DNA from: an uncultured Eubacteriales bacterium
GTDB taxonomy: Bacteria > Bacillota > Clostridia > Peptostreptococcales > Anaerovoracaceae
Reading direction: 5' to 3'
NCBI GenBank assembly: GCA_900542565.1
Contig: UQOC01000001.1
Coordinates: forward strand, 1-64,000
Length of the DNA: 64,000 bases
In this document: positions 44,915-54,106 of the stretch, one piece after another
How positions within the stretch are numbered: position 1 is the stretch's first letter
Layout: each line of letters opens with the position of its first letter
Notes under the pieces: generated by a model
The model's input: only the letters and a program-made list of their open reading frames with translations
The model's database searches: none
Told to the model about the DNA's origin: nothing
Program-made: the position numbers and the translations under genes

Positions 44915-44965
44915 TGTCATGAAAGATAATATAATTATCATCAGTAATGATACAGGAGCAGAACA

Positions 44966-45169
44966 ATGATAACAAAAGAAAAAATAGACAGGATAAATCA
45001 GCTGGCTAAAAAGAAGAAAACAGAAGGCCTTTCAGAAGAAGAGCTTGCAGAACAAAAAAAGTTATACAGAGAATACATAGATTCTTTTAAAGATAATCTC
45101 AGATTCCAGCTTGATATGATAAAAGGCCAAAAAGAGGCTGAAGCTGAAGAAGAAAAGAAAATCCAATAA
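44966..45169 (+). CDS. DUF896 (YnzC-type) protein
   Basis: This 67-residue helical protein opens TKEKIDRINQLAKKKKTEGLSEEE, the DUF896/UPF0291 pattern, and continues EQKKLYREYIDSFK. In B. subtilis YnzC is SOS-linked and its function is unknown. AGGAG is upstream. Confidence 0.9.
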   Translation: MITKEKIDRINQLAKKKKTEGLSEEELAEQKKLYREYIDSFKDNLRFQLDMIKGQKEAEAEEEKKIQ

Positions 45170-45176
45170 AAGTTAG

Positions 45177-45222
45177 AGGGGAACAGAAATTCTGACAAGT
45201 TTTTCATTCCCCTTGTTTTATC
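45177..45222 (+). terminator. terminator after the DUF896 gene
   Basis: AGGGGAA with TTCCCCT (45177-45183 with 45207-45213) is followed by TGTTTTATC. Confidence 0.6.
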
Positions 45223-45243
45223 ATAAAAGAAAGTCTTTTATGA
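45221..45243. repeat. perfect palindrome before an unknown exported protein gene
   Basis: TCATAAAAGA (45221-45230) and TCTTTTATGA (45234-45243) are exact complements around AAG. The ribosome site GGGGG follows at 45249. It could be an operator or a leader hairpin controlling the gene at 45261. Confidence 0.5.
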
Positions 45244-45260
45244 CAGACAAGGGGGATGAA

Positions 45261-45698
45261 ATGAAAAAAAGGATATGGGTGATCATACTGACGGTCTGCG
45301 GGACTGTTGGACTGGCAACTGCACTGGCCGCAGGAGACAGCCAGGAGGCCATAATCAGGGATCTCATAAGTCAGAGGACAGATACAATGGCCGGTTTTTA
45401 TGCAGGGGAAATCGGAAGGGATGAGGCAATAGAAACGATAGCATATATGGAGACCGACCTGTTGATGCAGACGGACATTGAAAATATAGACAGATATTTC
45501 AGGACAGATATTGAACAGGTGAAGAAATACCAATTTGAACATATACGCATAACTGATTCCCATGAAGATATGATATGCGCAGATGTGACCATGCGGTGGG
45601 AAGCAGAAGGATTGGACGGCAGGGAAGAATTCTCCCATACATATCAGGTAATATGCGTAAAAGAAGATAACAGGTATAAATTGGCTCAATTTTATTAA
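45261..45698 (+). CDS. hypothetical exported protein
   Basis: This 145-residue protein begins MKKRIWVIILTVCGTVGLATALAAG, a clear signal peptide or anchor. The mature part is charged and contains helical and beta-rich stretches (YFRTDIEQVKKYQFEHIRI, ADVTMRWEAEG). It resembles small extracytoplasmic NTF2-like folds, but I do not recognise the family. I chose ATG 45261, which has GGGGG 7 nt upstream. Confidence 0.6.
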   Translation: MKKRIWVIILTVCGTVGLATALAAGDSQEAIIRDLISQRTDTMAGFYAGEIGRDEAIETIAYMETDLLMQTDIENIDRYFRTDIEQVKKYQFEHIRITDSHEDMICADVTMRWEAEGLDGREEFSHTYQVICVKEDNRYKLAQFY

Positions 45699-45727
45699 AG
45701 ATGTGTTTAAATGTGCGGATTTTTTGG

Positions 45728-45733
45728 TATAAT
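45728..45733 (+). promoter_or_regulatory. -10 element for the nifS operon
   Basis: This is a perfect TATAAT with GTTTAA 17 nt upstream as a weak -35. It is the only likely start point between the exported protein gene and nifS. Confidence 0.45.
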
Positions 45734-45780
45734 AAGTTGATGAAATAAATAGGACAAAAGCAAAGGAGCATTTACACAAA

Positions 45781-46950
45781 ATGAGAAATGTATATTTGGA
45801 CTATTCAGCAACTACTCCCGTAAAGGAAGAAGTATTAAAAGAAATGATCCCTTATTTCACTGAAAAATTCGGTAATCCGTCAAGTCTGTATGACATGGGC
45901 CTGGAGTCAAAAGAAGCTGTTGACAAGGCCAGACAGCAGGTAGCCGCTCTCATAAATGCCGATCCGTCTGAAATCTATTTTACGGCCGGAGGAACGGAAG
46001 CAGATAACTGGGCCGTGTTCGGAACAGCAGAAAAGTTCAGAGCAAAGGGGAATCACATAATAACAACAAAAGTGGAGCATCATGCCATGCTCCATTCCTG
46101 CGCATATCTGGAAAAGGAAGGATATGATGTTACTTACCTGGATATAGATAAAGACGGCAGGGTAGACCTGAAACAGCTTGAAGATGCCATAACGGATAAG
46201 ACGATACTCATAAGTATCATGCTTGTCAACAATGAGATCGGAACCATCGAGCCTGTCAAAGAAGCTGCCGCCATCGCAAAGAAGCATAAGATACTCTTCC
46301 ACACCGATGCCGTACAGGCTCTTGGCAATGTCCCTATAGATGTGAAAGATATGGGTATAGACATGATGTCAATGTCGTCGCATAAGATATATGGGCCCAA
46401 GGGTATAGGAGCGCTTTTCATCAGGAAGGGCGTTAGGATAGATAACTATATGCATGGCGGAGCTCAGGAAAACAACAGGCGTGCAGGAACAGAAAACCTG
46501 GCTGGTATAGTTGGGTTTGGAAAAGCAGCTGAGCTTGCAAAAGAAAATTTTGACGCCCATGTAAAACACAGCTCTCAGATGAGAGATTACCTTAAGGACA
46601 GGATACTCAGCGAGATCCCGGATACATTTGTAAACGGTACCATGGACGGAAGGCACCCTGGAAACCTCAATGTGACATTTGAATATATCGAGGGTGAATC
46701 CATCCTGCTTCTTCTCAATCAGTTTGGGATAAGCGTATCAACAGGGTCAGCATGTTCATCAAAATCCCTTGAACCGTCCCATGTGCTGGCGGCGCTTGGG
46801 GTCCCTGACGAGATGATCCACGGCACTGTAAGGTTCACCGTTGGAGATATGACAACAAAAGAAGACATAGATTATGTGGTAGATAATCTCAAGACCGTTG
46901 TAGCAAGACTCAGAGAAATATCCTCTGTAAACGCAAAGAAAGGCTGGTAA
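45781..46950 (+). CDS. nifS: cysteine desulfurase NifS
   Basis: This 389-residue pyridoxal phosphate enzyme takes sulfur from cysteine as a persulfide for Fe-S clusters and tRNA thiolation. Substrate and cofactor sites are visible: YLDYSATTP at the start, the PLP Lys in SSHKIYGPKG, and the catalytic Cys in STGSACSSKSLEP on a flexible loop. It heads the nifS-nifU-mnmA operon; nifU starts 4 nt after its stop. Confidence 0.96.
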   Translation: MRNVYLDYSATTPVKEEVLKEMIPYFTEKFGNPSSLYDMGLESKEAVDKARQQVAALINADPSEIYFTAGGTEADNWAVFGTAEKFRAKGNHIITTKVEHHAMLHSCAYLEKEGYDVTYLDIDKDGRVDLKQLEDAITDKTILISIMLVNNEIGTIEPVKEAAAIAKKHKILFHTDAVQALGNVPIDVKDMGIDMMSMSSHKIYGPKGIGALFIRKGVRIDNYMHGGAQENNRRAGTENLAGIVGFGKAAELAKENFDAHVKHSSQMRDYLKDRILSEIPDTFVNGTMDGRHPGNLNVTFEYIEGESILLLLNQFGISVSTGSACSSKSLEPSHVLAALGVPDEMIHGTVRFTVGDMTTKEDIDYVVDNLKTVVARLREISSVNAKKGW

Positions 46951-46954
46951 AAAA

Positions 46955-47404
46955 ATGGCTCTATATAACGATATCGTAATGGACAACTTTTTAAATCCGA
47001 AAAATGTAGGTGAACTGGAAAATCCTGATGGAACAGGCGTATACGGAAGCCCTGTGTGCGGCGATATGATGCAGATCCAGATAAATGTAGACGAAAACGA
47101 TGTGATAACAGACGCCAAGTTCAAGACTTTCGGCTGCGGCAGTGCCATCGCTTCCTCCAGCATGGCTACCACGATGATAATCGGAAAGACTGTTGAAGAG
47201 GCGCTTGAAGTGACAAACAAGCAGATCATAGATAATCTGGGAGGATTGCCGCCTGTAAAGGTACACTGTTCCGTTCTGGCAGACAAGGCAATAAAGAACG
47301 CCATATATGATTACGCCCAGAAACATGGGAAATATTATGCCGCTCTTGAAGGTTACGATCCTGAAGCCGATGAGGACGACGACCATGGAGAAACAGAAGA
47401 ATAA
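46955..47404 (+). CDS. nifU: NifU/IscU-type Fe-S scaffold protein
   Basis: This 149-residue scaffold has the three conserved cysteines in SPVCGD, FGCGSAIASSS and VKVHCSVLA. It assembles clusters from the sulfur given by NifS. The acidic tail (EADEDDDHGETEE) overlaps the mnmA start by 20 nt. It lacks the C-terminal Nfu domain of full nitrogenase NifU. Confidence 0.95.
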   Translation: MALYNDIVMDNFLNPKNVGELENPDGTGVYGSPVCGDMMQIQINVDENDVITDAKFKTFGCGSAIASSSMATTMIIGKTVEEALEVTNKQIIDNLGGLPPVKVHCSVLADKAIKNAIYDYAQKHGKYYAALEGYDPEADEDDDHGETEE

Positions 47405-48479
47405 GAACAAAGTGTTGCTCGGACTGAGCGGCGGAGTGGACAGCACTGCCGCCGCTTTGTTGTTGGCAGAAAAAGGCTTTGATGTGACCGGATATTATTT
47501 CGATGTCACCGGATGCAACAGGCAGGGACTCAAAGAGGCGCAGGAACTGGCCCATAAACTCGGAATCCAGCTCATATGTGAAGATGTTTCGTCTGAATTC
47601 AACCGATTGATAATAAATGATTTCTGCGACGAATACATGAGCGGCCGCACACCAAACCCGTGCGTCATCTGCAACCCTCAGGTAAAATTCCGAAAGCTCA
47701 TTGAAAAAGCCGACGAGATAAGCGCATATCATATAGCCACAGGCCATTATTGCAGGATATATTTTGACAAAGATACAGGGTTGTTTTATCCAAAGATGAG
47801 TGCAAGTAAAAAGAAAGATCAGTCCTATATGCTTTACAGACTGGGACAGGATGTACTCAGAAGGCTGATATTTCCTCTTGGTGATTTTGAAGATAAGGAA
47901 CAGATCAGGGAGATAGCAAGATCTCACGGCATGGAAAATGCCGAAAAGAAGGATAGCCAGGAGATATGCTTCCTGGGAGAATCAGAAGATCACGCCCGGT
48001 TTATCGGGGAAAAAGGCTTCAGATCTCCTGCCGGAAATTTTGTCGATGAAAACGGAAACATCCTGGGCCGCCATAAGGGGATAACCAGCTACACCGTAGG
48101 CCAGAGAAAAGGCCTTGGGATAGCGCTCGGAAAGCCTGCTTATGTGATAAGGATAGATAAGGAAAATAACACTGTGGTACTGGGCAGCAACGATGAACTG
48201 TTCAAAGAAGAAGTGATATGCAGTGATATTTTCTTTACTGGTCTTGCGGCTCATAGGTTTGAAGGGAAAAAACTGAAAGCAAAAATAAGGTATACTGCAC
48301 GGCCGGCAGAATGTTCCATAAAGGTCATAGACAGTGGAGATATCAGCAAAGACAACAAAAAAGTTGACGATAAAAAAATTATCACAACATTTTGCGATCC
48401 GCAGCGGGCGCCGGCGCCGGGCCAGTCCATTGTATACTATAATGGTGACATAGTGGTCGGCGGCGGCTTCATAGTCTGA
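47385..48479 (+). CDS. mnmA: tRNA 2-thiouridylase MnmA
   Basis: This 364-residue enzyme makes the s2U34 modification in tRNA for Lys, Glu and Gln. It has the PP-loop GLSGGVDSTAA, the first catalytic Cys in GRTPNPCVICN and the second in SQEICFLGE. Sulfur is likely passed from NifS encoded in the same operon. I chose ATG 47385, with GAGG 9 nt before it, inside the end of nifU. Confidence 0.95.
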   Translation: MEKQKNKNKVLLGLSGGVDSTAAALLLAEKGFDVTGYYFDVTGCNRQGLKEAQELAHKLGIQLICEDVSSEFNRLIINDFCDEYMSGRTPNPCVICNPQVKFRKLIEKADEISAYHIATGHYCRIYFDKDTGLFYPKMSASKKKDQSYMLYRLGQDVLRRLIFPLGDFEDKEQIREIARSHGMENAEKKDSQEICFLGESEDHARFIGEKGFRSPAGNFVDENGNILGRHKGITSYTVGQRKGLGIALGKPAYVIRIDKENNTVVLGSNDELFKEEVICSDIFFTGLAAHRFEGKKLKAKIRYTARPAECSIKVIDSGDISKDNKKVDDKKIITTFCDPQRAPAPGQSIVYYNGDIVVGGGFIV

Positions 48480-48502
48480 TTTCTATTTTATTCATGTAAT
48501 AT

Positions 48503-48538
48503 TCCCTTTCTTTTTTGCGATAATAATACTGAAAGGGA
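48503..48538 (+). promoter_or_regulatory. hairpin covering a ribosome site
   Basis: TCCCTTTC (48503-48510) and GAAAGGGA (48531-48538) are perfect complements around a 20-nt loop. The right arm contains the Shine-Dalgarno of the next gene, so translation could be gated. Confidence 0.4.
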
Positions 48539-48546
48539 GTGATCAA

Positions 48547-48759
48547 ATGCAAAAAACAACGACCACCGCAATGGTGACATTGGCCGCTCTTGGAACTGCG
48601 GCCGCGGTAGCCTACGGGTTTATGAAACCAGCCGCAAAACAGCAGCTCAAGCATGATATAAAAAATACTGCCAGAGACCTTGAAGGAGTCAGGCAGGAAA
48701 TGAGCAATGTTGGGCAGGATGTGACCGAAATGGCCCGCAACCTGAAGAACCAGATGTAA
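48547..48759 (+). CDS. small YtxH-like membrane protein
   Basis: This is a 70-residue protein with an N-terminal hydrophobic segment (about 9-27) and an amphipathic helical tail (KQQLKHDIKNTARDLEGVRQ). The shape resembles YtxH-type general stress proteins, but identity is too weak for a name. It is a single gene between mnmA and the surface polymer locus. Confidence 0.6.
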   Translation: MQKTTTTAMVTLAALGTAAAVAYGFMKPAAKQQLKHDIKNTARDLEGVRQEMSNVGQDVTEMARNLKNQM

Positions 48760-48773
48760 AGCCAGATCATATG

Positions 48774-48820
48774 AATATGCCTTTCCCGGAATTTGACAAC
48801 GGGGGAGGCATATTTTATTG
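48774..48820 (+). terminator. terminator before the surface polymer locus
   Basis: AATATGCCT with AGGCATATT (48774-48782 with 48806-48814), with an inner CCCG/CGGG pair, is followed by TTATTG. Confidence 0.7.
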
Positions 48821-48848
48821 TTGACAAAATGATATGGGGGGGTATTAT
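48821..48848 (+). promoter_or_regulatory. promoter of the surface polymer locus
   Basis: TTGACA (48821-48826) and TATTAT (48843-48848) are separated by a 16-nt spacer that ends in seven G residues. It is the only good promoter before the long run of coupled genes. Confidence 0.6.
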
Positions 48849-48889
48849 ATTTACGAAAATATAAGATATTTCCCTTGGAGCTGGTGGTA

Positions 48890-49675
48890 ATGGATGGCGC
48901 TTTAGAAAAAGTTAAGGACAGTGACGGATATCTTGAAACTGTTTCTTTTTTTGACTTTCAGGTATGTGATACAACATATGATTATATTTTGCATTACATT
49001 GAGCGATCTATAGCCGCCGGACAGAGAAAGATCATACTCGCATTTAATCCCAAAAAAGTGGCGCTGGCACATGAAAGCGAGATCACGGGCAAAGCCTTAA
49101 AGTCGGCAGACATCCTGATACCGGACGGATATGGGATCATCCTGGCCTCGAAACTGCTCGGCAACAGGATCCAAAACCGCATAACGGGAACAGATCTCAT
49201 GTCTCTGCTCTGTCATACGCTGGCAAAGGAATCAGACGAAAGGCAATACGGGATATACATATACGGAGCAACTCCTGAGAGCCTGAGAGACGCAGTAGAC
49301 AAACTGCGAAAGGAAAATGTCCATATTGTCGGCGGGAGGGACGGATATGACCATGAAGACGATGAAGTTGTACGAGCCATAAACAGGAGCGGAGCAACGA
49401 TACTCTTTGTAGCTCTGGGAAGTCCGAAGCAGGAGATCTTCATATACAACAACGCAGACAAGCTGCACAATGTCAGGCTCATAATGGGCGTCGGCGGCAG
49501 CGTGGATGTCATAAGCGGACACGCCAAGAGAGCGCCTGTGATAATAAGAAAAATAGGCCTCGAATGGCTTTTCAGAATGATATGCAAACCAACAAGGATA
49601 AGAGAAAATAAAACGATAATCACATATGCAAAGATCGTGTTAGACGAACGAAGGAGGATAAGAAAAACAGGATGA
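48890..49675 (+). CDS. tagA: WecG/TagA/CpsF family N-acetylmannosaminyltransferase
   Basis: This 261-residue glycosyltransferase (GT26) transfers ManNAc or ManNAcA to a lipid-linked GlcNAc, the committed step of teichoic acid linkage units or enterobacterial common antigen. Family blocks are ILAFNPKKVALAHE, DILIPDGYGI, NRITGTDLM and LGSPKQEIFI. I chose ATG 48890, which has GGAG upstream; an in-frame TTG at 48875 overlaps that site. It overlaps wecC by 4 nt. Confidence 0.9.
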   Translation: MDGALEKVKDSDGYLETVSFFDFQVCDTTYDYILHYIERSIAAGQRKIILAFNPKKVALAHESEITGKALKSADILIPDGYGIILASKLLGNRIQNRITGTDLMSLLCHTLAKESDERQYGIYIYGATPESLRDAVDKLRKENVHIVGGRDGYDHEDDEVVRAINRSGATILFVALGSPKQEIFIYNNADKLHNVRLIMGVGGSVDVISGHAKRAPVIIRKIGLEWLFRMICKPTRIRENKTIITYAKIVLDERRRIRKTG

Positions 49676-50859
49676 AGATCAGTGTGCTCGGATTGGGATA
49701 TATAGGTCTGCCGACGGCCATAGCTTTTGCTCTCAACGGCTATGAGGTATGCGGTTACGATACCAATAAGGATGTAGTGGACACTTTGAACAGAGGCAAG
49801 CTCCATATCATAGAAAAGGGCCTGCAGGAAGAACTCACACAGGTGACTGAGGCAGGCACATTCAGGGCCTTTGATCAGCTTCAGGAGACGGATGTTTACA
49901 TAATCTGCGTGCCCACCCCTTTTCAGAAGATCGAAAGGGAGAAAAAGGCTGATCTTTCCTATGTTTTTTCAGCGACGGAGAAAGTTGCTCAAAATCTGAA
50001 AAAAGGGGATCTGGTCATACTCGAATCGACGGTCCCTCCTTATACGACAAAGAAAATGACAGATATGCTGTGCGAGCTGAGCGGTCTTGGGAGAAACGAA
50101 TTTTACACCGCACATTGCCCGGAAAGGGTACTGCCCGGCAGGATACTTCACGAGCTTCTCCACAACGACAGGATCATCGGTGCAGAGCAAAAAGAAGCTG
50201 CTCTTAAAGCTAAAGCAATCTATGAATCCTTTCTGACCACCGGCAAGGTGTATGTCACAGATGATGTGACGGCCGAGATGTGCAAGCTTACGGAAAATTC
50301 TTTCCGTGATGTAAACATTGCGTTTGCCAACGAGCTTTCTATCATTTGTGATGAACTGAACATTGATGTTAACGAACTTATATCCCTGGCGAATAAACAT
50401 CCGAGAGTGAATATACTCTCACCGGGTGTGGGCGTAGGAGGTCACTGTATTTCCGTGGATCCGTGGTTCCTCATCGAACAGTTCAAGGATTCAGCAAAAG
50501 TAATAGCTGCCGCGAGGAATGTCAACGATCATAAGCCATATTTTGTTGTGGATAAGATCGAGGAAAAGATACATGGCAGCAAAGACTGCGTCATAGCCAT
50601 CCTTGGGCTTGCTTTCAAGGCCGATATCGACGATCTGAGAGAATCGCCGTCAGTAGTATTGGCCAAAGCGCTGATGGAAAGGGGATATACAGTCATCGGC
50701 TGTGAACCTAACACAGAATTGAAAGAAAAGGACGGTATTCCTATCTACAGTCTGGACGAGGCCCTAGAAAGATCCAACCTGGCTGTCCTGACGGTCAAAC
50801 ACCGTCAGTTTCTGGAACAGCTCGATAAGATAAAGGAGAAAAATCATTTAATCGTATAG
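49672..50859 (+). CDS. wecC: UDP-N-acetyl-D-mannosamine dehydrogenase
   Basis: This 395-residue NAD-dependent enzyme oxidises UDP-ManNAc to UDP-ManNAcA. It has an N-terminal Rossmann GLGYIGLPTA, catalytic Cys in GVGGHCISVDPWF, and ARNVNDHKPYFV; the VDPWF form is typical of WecC rather than UDP-glucose dehydrogenase. Together with WecB it supplies ManNAcA, so the polymer probably contains an acidic aminosugar. It is 4 nt overlapped with tagA. Confidence 0.92.
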   Translation: MKISVLGLGYIGLPTAIAFALNGYEVCGYDTNKDVVDTLNRGKLHIIEKGLQEELTQVTEAGTFRAFDQLQETDVYIICVPTPFQKIEREKKADLSYVFSATEKVAQNLKKGDLVILESTVPPYTTKKMTDMLCELSGLGRNEFYTAHCPERVLPGRILHELLHNDRIIGAEQKEAALKAKAIYESFLTTGKVYVTDDVTAEMCKLTENSFRDVNIAFANELSIICDELNIDVNELISLANKHPRVNILSPGVGVGGHCISVDPWFLIEQFKDSAKVIAAARNVNDHKPYFVVDKIEEKIHGSKDCVIAILGLAFKADIDDLRESPSVVLAKALMERGYTVIGCEPNTELKEKDGIPIYSLDEALERSNLAVLTVKHRQFLEQLDKIKEKNHLIV

Positions 50860-50861
50860 AA

Positions 50862-53333
50862 ATGAACAAATATCTGGTCAAACTGCGGCATCTCACTTTT
50901 CGCAGAGCAGTGAACAAGTTGATAAGTCTCGTACGAGAGATACCTGTGACCATATCGTTGAGCAATACAGAGAAGATAAACACACAGCTGTATGAGGAGA
51001 CCCTGGTCGCTGCCGGCAAGATGAACGGCAGGACGGAGTCTTCATATTACGATAAATGCGATCTTACCGTCGGTATAATCACCGATGAATTCATGTACAA
51101 CTATTACAAGGATGCAGTCGGCCTTGTAACGGTTACTCCCGATAATTATCGTGAGCTGATAGATAATAAGATGATCGACTGCCTGTTGTATGTAAGTTGC
51201 TGGCATGGCATGGAAGGGGACGAATGGTACGGCGAAATAAATCACGGAATGATCCCCCGGGTTTTCAGCTATGCCAATGATCACGATATAGTTACCTTTT
51301 TCCAGTCCATCGAAGATCCTATAAGTTATCAGCGATTCCTTCCCATCGCCAAGGCCAGCAACTTCATATTTACATCGTGCCGTGAACTGGTGGAAAAGTA
51401 TAGAGAGGACACTCGCAATGACAATGTATTCGTGCTGGAATACGGCGTCAATCCGCTTTTCCACAATCCCATAGGGATAAACACGGATCGAAACGATAAT
51501 ACGGTTTTCTTTGCCGGAAGCTGGATGGACATATACAAAAACCGCTGTGCAGACATGAGGACAGTATTTGACGGTGTTATAGAGTCAGATCACAACCTGA
51601 TGATTGCTGACAGAAATGTGGAAGTCAAACTGCCTGGTTATAAATATCCGAGGGCATATCAGAGATTTACTGTACCGCCTATTGAACACAGCCTGCTACA
51701 ACAGGTACACAAGCTGTTTGATTTCAACATAAATATCAACACCGTACAGGACAGCAGCACCATGTGCGCCATGAGGGTATATGAACTGCAGGCCCTTGGA
51801 TGTATGATTCTGTCTAACTATGCCCTTGCGGTTTCTGAAAATTTCCCTGGTCTGTTTATTATAAATAACAAAGAAGAAGCGGGTCATATAATTTCCGGAT
51901 ATGCGCAGGATGAACTGGACAGGATGAGGGCAGACAATCTCAGAAATGTCATGTCAGACTGCACCGTATATGACAGGCTCAACTTCATTTTCAAAAAAAG
52001 CGGCCTGCCAAAAAGATTTGCTCAAAAGACGGTAGCCGTCCTCTGCTGCGGAAAGTCAGCTGAGATCATTGAGATGTTCAACAAGCAGACTTATGAGAAA
52101 AAGATCCTCTGCACGGCTGACGAGCTTGAAAACGCTGAATTTGACTATATAGCATTTTGGGATGAAAAAAACACTTATGAAAGGGATTATATAACGGATC
52201 TGGTCAACGGGTTCAAGTTTTCAGACTGTGCTTTTGTGACAAAGGACACAGACTGTCCCGGCAAGGAATACGACCTGGTGACAGGCCCGGCGGATCCCGG
52301 AAAATCAATGGTCCAAAGAGAGGCCTGCGATACTTTCATGACGGAACTTGGCCCATTACAGGGTAACGGGTTAAAGATAGATCGGTTCCAGATCAACGAA
52401 GTTAAAAAAATTTCGAATGAGAAGAAGGAACTGGCTGTCATCGTGCCCGTATATAACAACGGAGAATATCTTTATGGCCGCTGCTTCAGGAGTCTGCTCC
52501 GCAGCAGCATATTTGACAGGATGAACATATATCTCGTAGACGACGGATCAACAGATCAGGCAACGCTGGATATAGTTGATGACTTGAGCAGAAGATATGA
52601 TAATGTTATCCCGTTTTATTTCAACGATGGCGGAAGCGGAAGCGCAGCAAGACCGAGGAACAAGGGCGTGCAGCTTGCCTCGGAAAAATATGTCACATAC
52701 TTGGATCCGGACAATGAGGCCATAAGCGACGGATATGCCAGGCTGCTTCAAAAGATCAAGGAAAAAGACTGTGACATGGCCTTTGGCAGCATATATACGA
52801 GGACGGATAAGACCATTTCAAAACTTGGACTTCTTTTCAAGGATACATATATCTTAAACCCGAGAGAATGTCTGATAAAAGAAAACCTAAGGCCGCAAAG
52901 CGTTCAGGGCTGTGTAATAAAAAGACAGTTCATTTTAGATAATGATATCACCAATGTGGAAGGGGCCTACGGAGAGGATTCTCTGTTCTTTCAGGAACTC
53001 ATGATAAATGCGAAGTCTGCGTATTATCTCAATTTGCCTATCCACATATATTACGCCGAGAGGAGCGGGTCATCCGTCAATACTCTCGATACTTCTTTTT
53101 TTGAGAAGTCCCTGATCCTTGAAAAGGAACAGGTGCGGCGTTTTGAAAGATACGGAATATTAGAGGAATACATAAACAGACGGCTCGACTATTTTGTTAT
53201 CAACTGGTATCTTGATAAACTCTCCCTGGTCTACAGGGAGGAACAGAGGGAATGCCTCGATATGATCGGTCAGATCACCGAGCTGTACGGAAAGGATGTA
53301 AATGAATATATTGACAGGACAGACAGTAAATGA
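50862..53333 (+). CDS. two-domain glycosyltransferase (CgeB-like GT-B plus GT2)
   Basis: This is an 823-residue cytoplasmic protein. The first half (about 65-385) resembles CgeB/DUF3880-type GT-B enzymes (TVTPDNYREL, VSCWHGM, FAGSWMDIY, YELQALGCMILSNY). The second half (about 525-790) is a GT2 family GT-A domain with VPVYNNGEYLYGRCF, the nucleotide-sugar site DDGSTD and FNDGGSGSAARPRNKG. It may add two sugars of a repeating unit. The same architecture is repeated in the AT-rich gene at 55965. The 3' end overlaps the ABC permease gene by 4 nt. Confidence 0.85.
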   Translation: MNKYLVKLRHLTFRRAVNKLISLVREIPVTISLSNTEKINTQLYEETLVAAGKMNGRTESSYYDKCDLTVGIITDEFMYNYYKDAVGLVTVTPDNYRELIDNKMIDCLLYVSCWHGMEGDEWYGEINHGMIPRVFSYANDHDIVTFFQSIEDPISYQRFLPIAKASNFIFTSCRELVEKYREDTRNDNVFVLEYGVNPLFHNPIGINTDRNDNTVFFAGSWMDIYKNRCADMRTVFDGVIESDHNLMIADRNVEVKLPGYKYPRAYQRFTVPPIEHSLLQQVHKLFDFNININTVQDSSTMCAMRVYELQALGCMILSNYALAVSENFPGLFIINNKEEAGHIISGYAQDELDRMRADNLRNVMSDCTVYDRLNFIFKKSGLPKRFAQKTVAVLCCGKSAEIIEMFNKQTYEKKILCTADELENAEFDYIAFWDEKNTYERDYITDLVNGFKFSDCAFVTKDTDCPGKEYDLVTGPADPGKSMVQREACDTFMTELGPLQGNGLKIDRFQINEVKKISNEKKELAVIVPVYNNGEYLYGRCFRSLLRSSIFDRMNIYLVDDGSTDQATLDIVDDLSRRYDNVIPFYFNDGGSGSAARPRNKGVQLASEKYVTYLDPDNEAISDGYARLLQKIKEKDCDMAFGSIYTRTDKTISKLGLLFKDTYILNPRECLIKENLRPQSVQGCVIKRQFILDNDITNVEGAYGEDSLFFQELMINAKSAYYLNLPIHIYYAERSGSSVNTLDTSFFEKSLILEKEQVRRFERYGILEEYINRRLDYFVINWYLDKLSLVYREEQRECLDMIGQITELYGKDVNEYIDRTDSK

Positions 53334-54106
53334 GAGCAATAAGAGACTTTAAGAGATATTTCAACTATGCGGCTTTTTCGGCCGTTTCCGAGTTAAAAAC
53401 ACAGGTGGCCGACTCGTATCTGGGATGGCTGTGGTGGATCCTGGATCCGCTGTTGTTCATGTTCGTATATGCGTTCATCACCACTTATATATTCGGCAGC
53501 AATGTAGATAACATCTGGCTCTTTGTATTCGCAGGACTCACTGTATGGAATTTTTTCAGTGCAACGGTCGCAAGTTCCGTGGGAGTGATAAGGTCGTACG
53601 CTGCCGTGATAATCAAAGCGTACATACCAAAGATAATGCTGGTATTCATGGTGGAGATGGTCAACTTTGTCAAGATGCTGATCTCCCTTGGCATCTGCCT
53701 CATAAGCGTTGCGGTGCTCGGACTGGATGTATGGCCCTATATACTCAATATAATCCCGGTGCTGGTAACCCTCGTCATCTTCACATACGGAGTCGCCCTG
53801 ATAAGCGCCTTTATAGGTGTATATATCGCAGATTTCAGCAATGTGATGTCAGTGATACTCAGATTCCTGTTCTACATGTCAGGAGTATTCTACACGCTGG
53901 ACAGGTTTTCGGAGGGTCTCCTCAGCATTTATAACATGGTGTGTCCGACGGGATTTCTGATAGTGCAGTTCAGGAACGCCCTCATTCTGTCCCTCAACGC
54001 CGACTACATGCGGATGGGCTACTGGATATGCATAGGCATCGTCTTGATCGTTATAGGGGCGAATCTGTTATACAGAAAAGAAAACGAATACATGAAGGTA
54101 ATATAG
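53330..54106 (+). CDS. polysaccharide ABC exporter permease (Wzm/TagG type)
   Basis: This 258-residue ABC-2 membrane subunit starts with an amphipathic segment and the hallmark SYLGWLWWILDPL, then has six membrane helices. With the next gene product it forms an exporter that moves a lipid-linked polymer across the membrane. Starts and stops are coupled on both sides. Confidence 0.92.
   Translation: MRAIRDFKRYFNYAAFSAVSELKTQVADSYLGWLWWILDPLLFMFVYAFITTYIFGSNVDNIWLFVFAGLTVWNFFSATVASSVGVIRSYAAVIIKAYIPKIMLVFMVEMVNFVKMLISLGICLISVAVLGLDVWPYILNIIPVLVTLVIFTYGVALISAFIGVYIADFSNVMSVILRFLFYMSGVFYTLDRFSEGLLSIYNMVCPTGFLIVQFRNALILSLNADYMRMGYWICIGIVLIVIGANLLYRKENEYMKVI

Noticed and set aside
44925-44939. GATAAT-ATA-ATTATC as a Fur-like box
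   Set aside because: Only two half sites, no iron-linked gene follows, and it lies between spo0A and a DUF896 gene.
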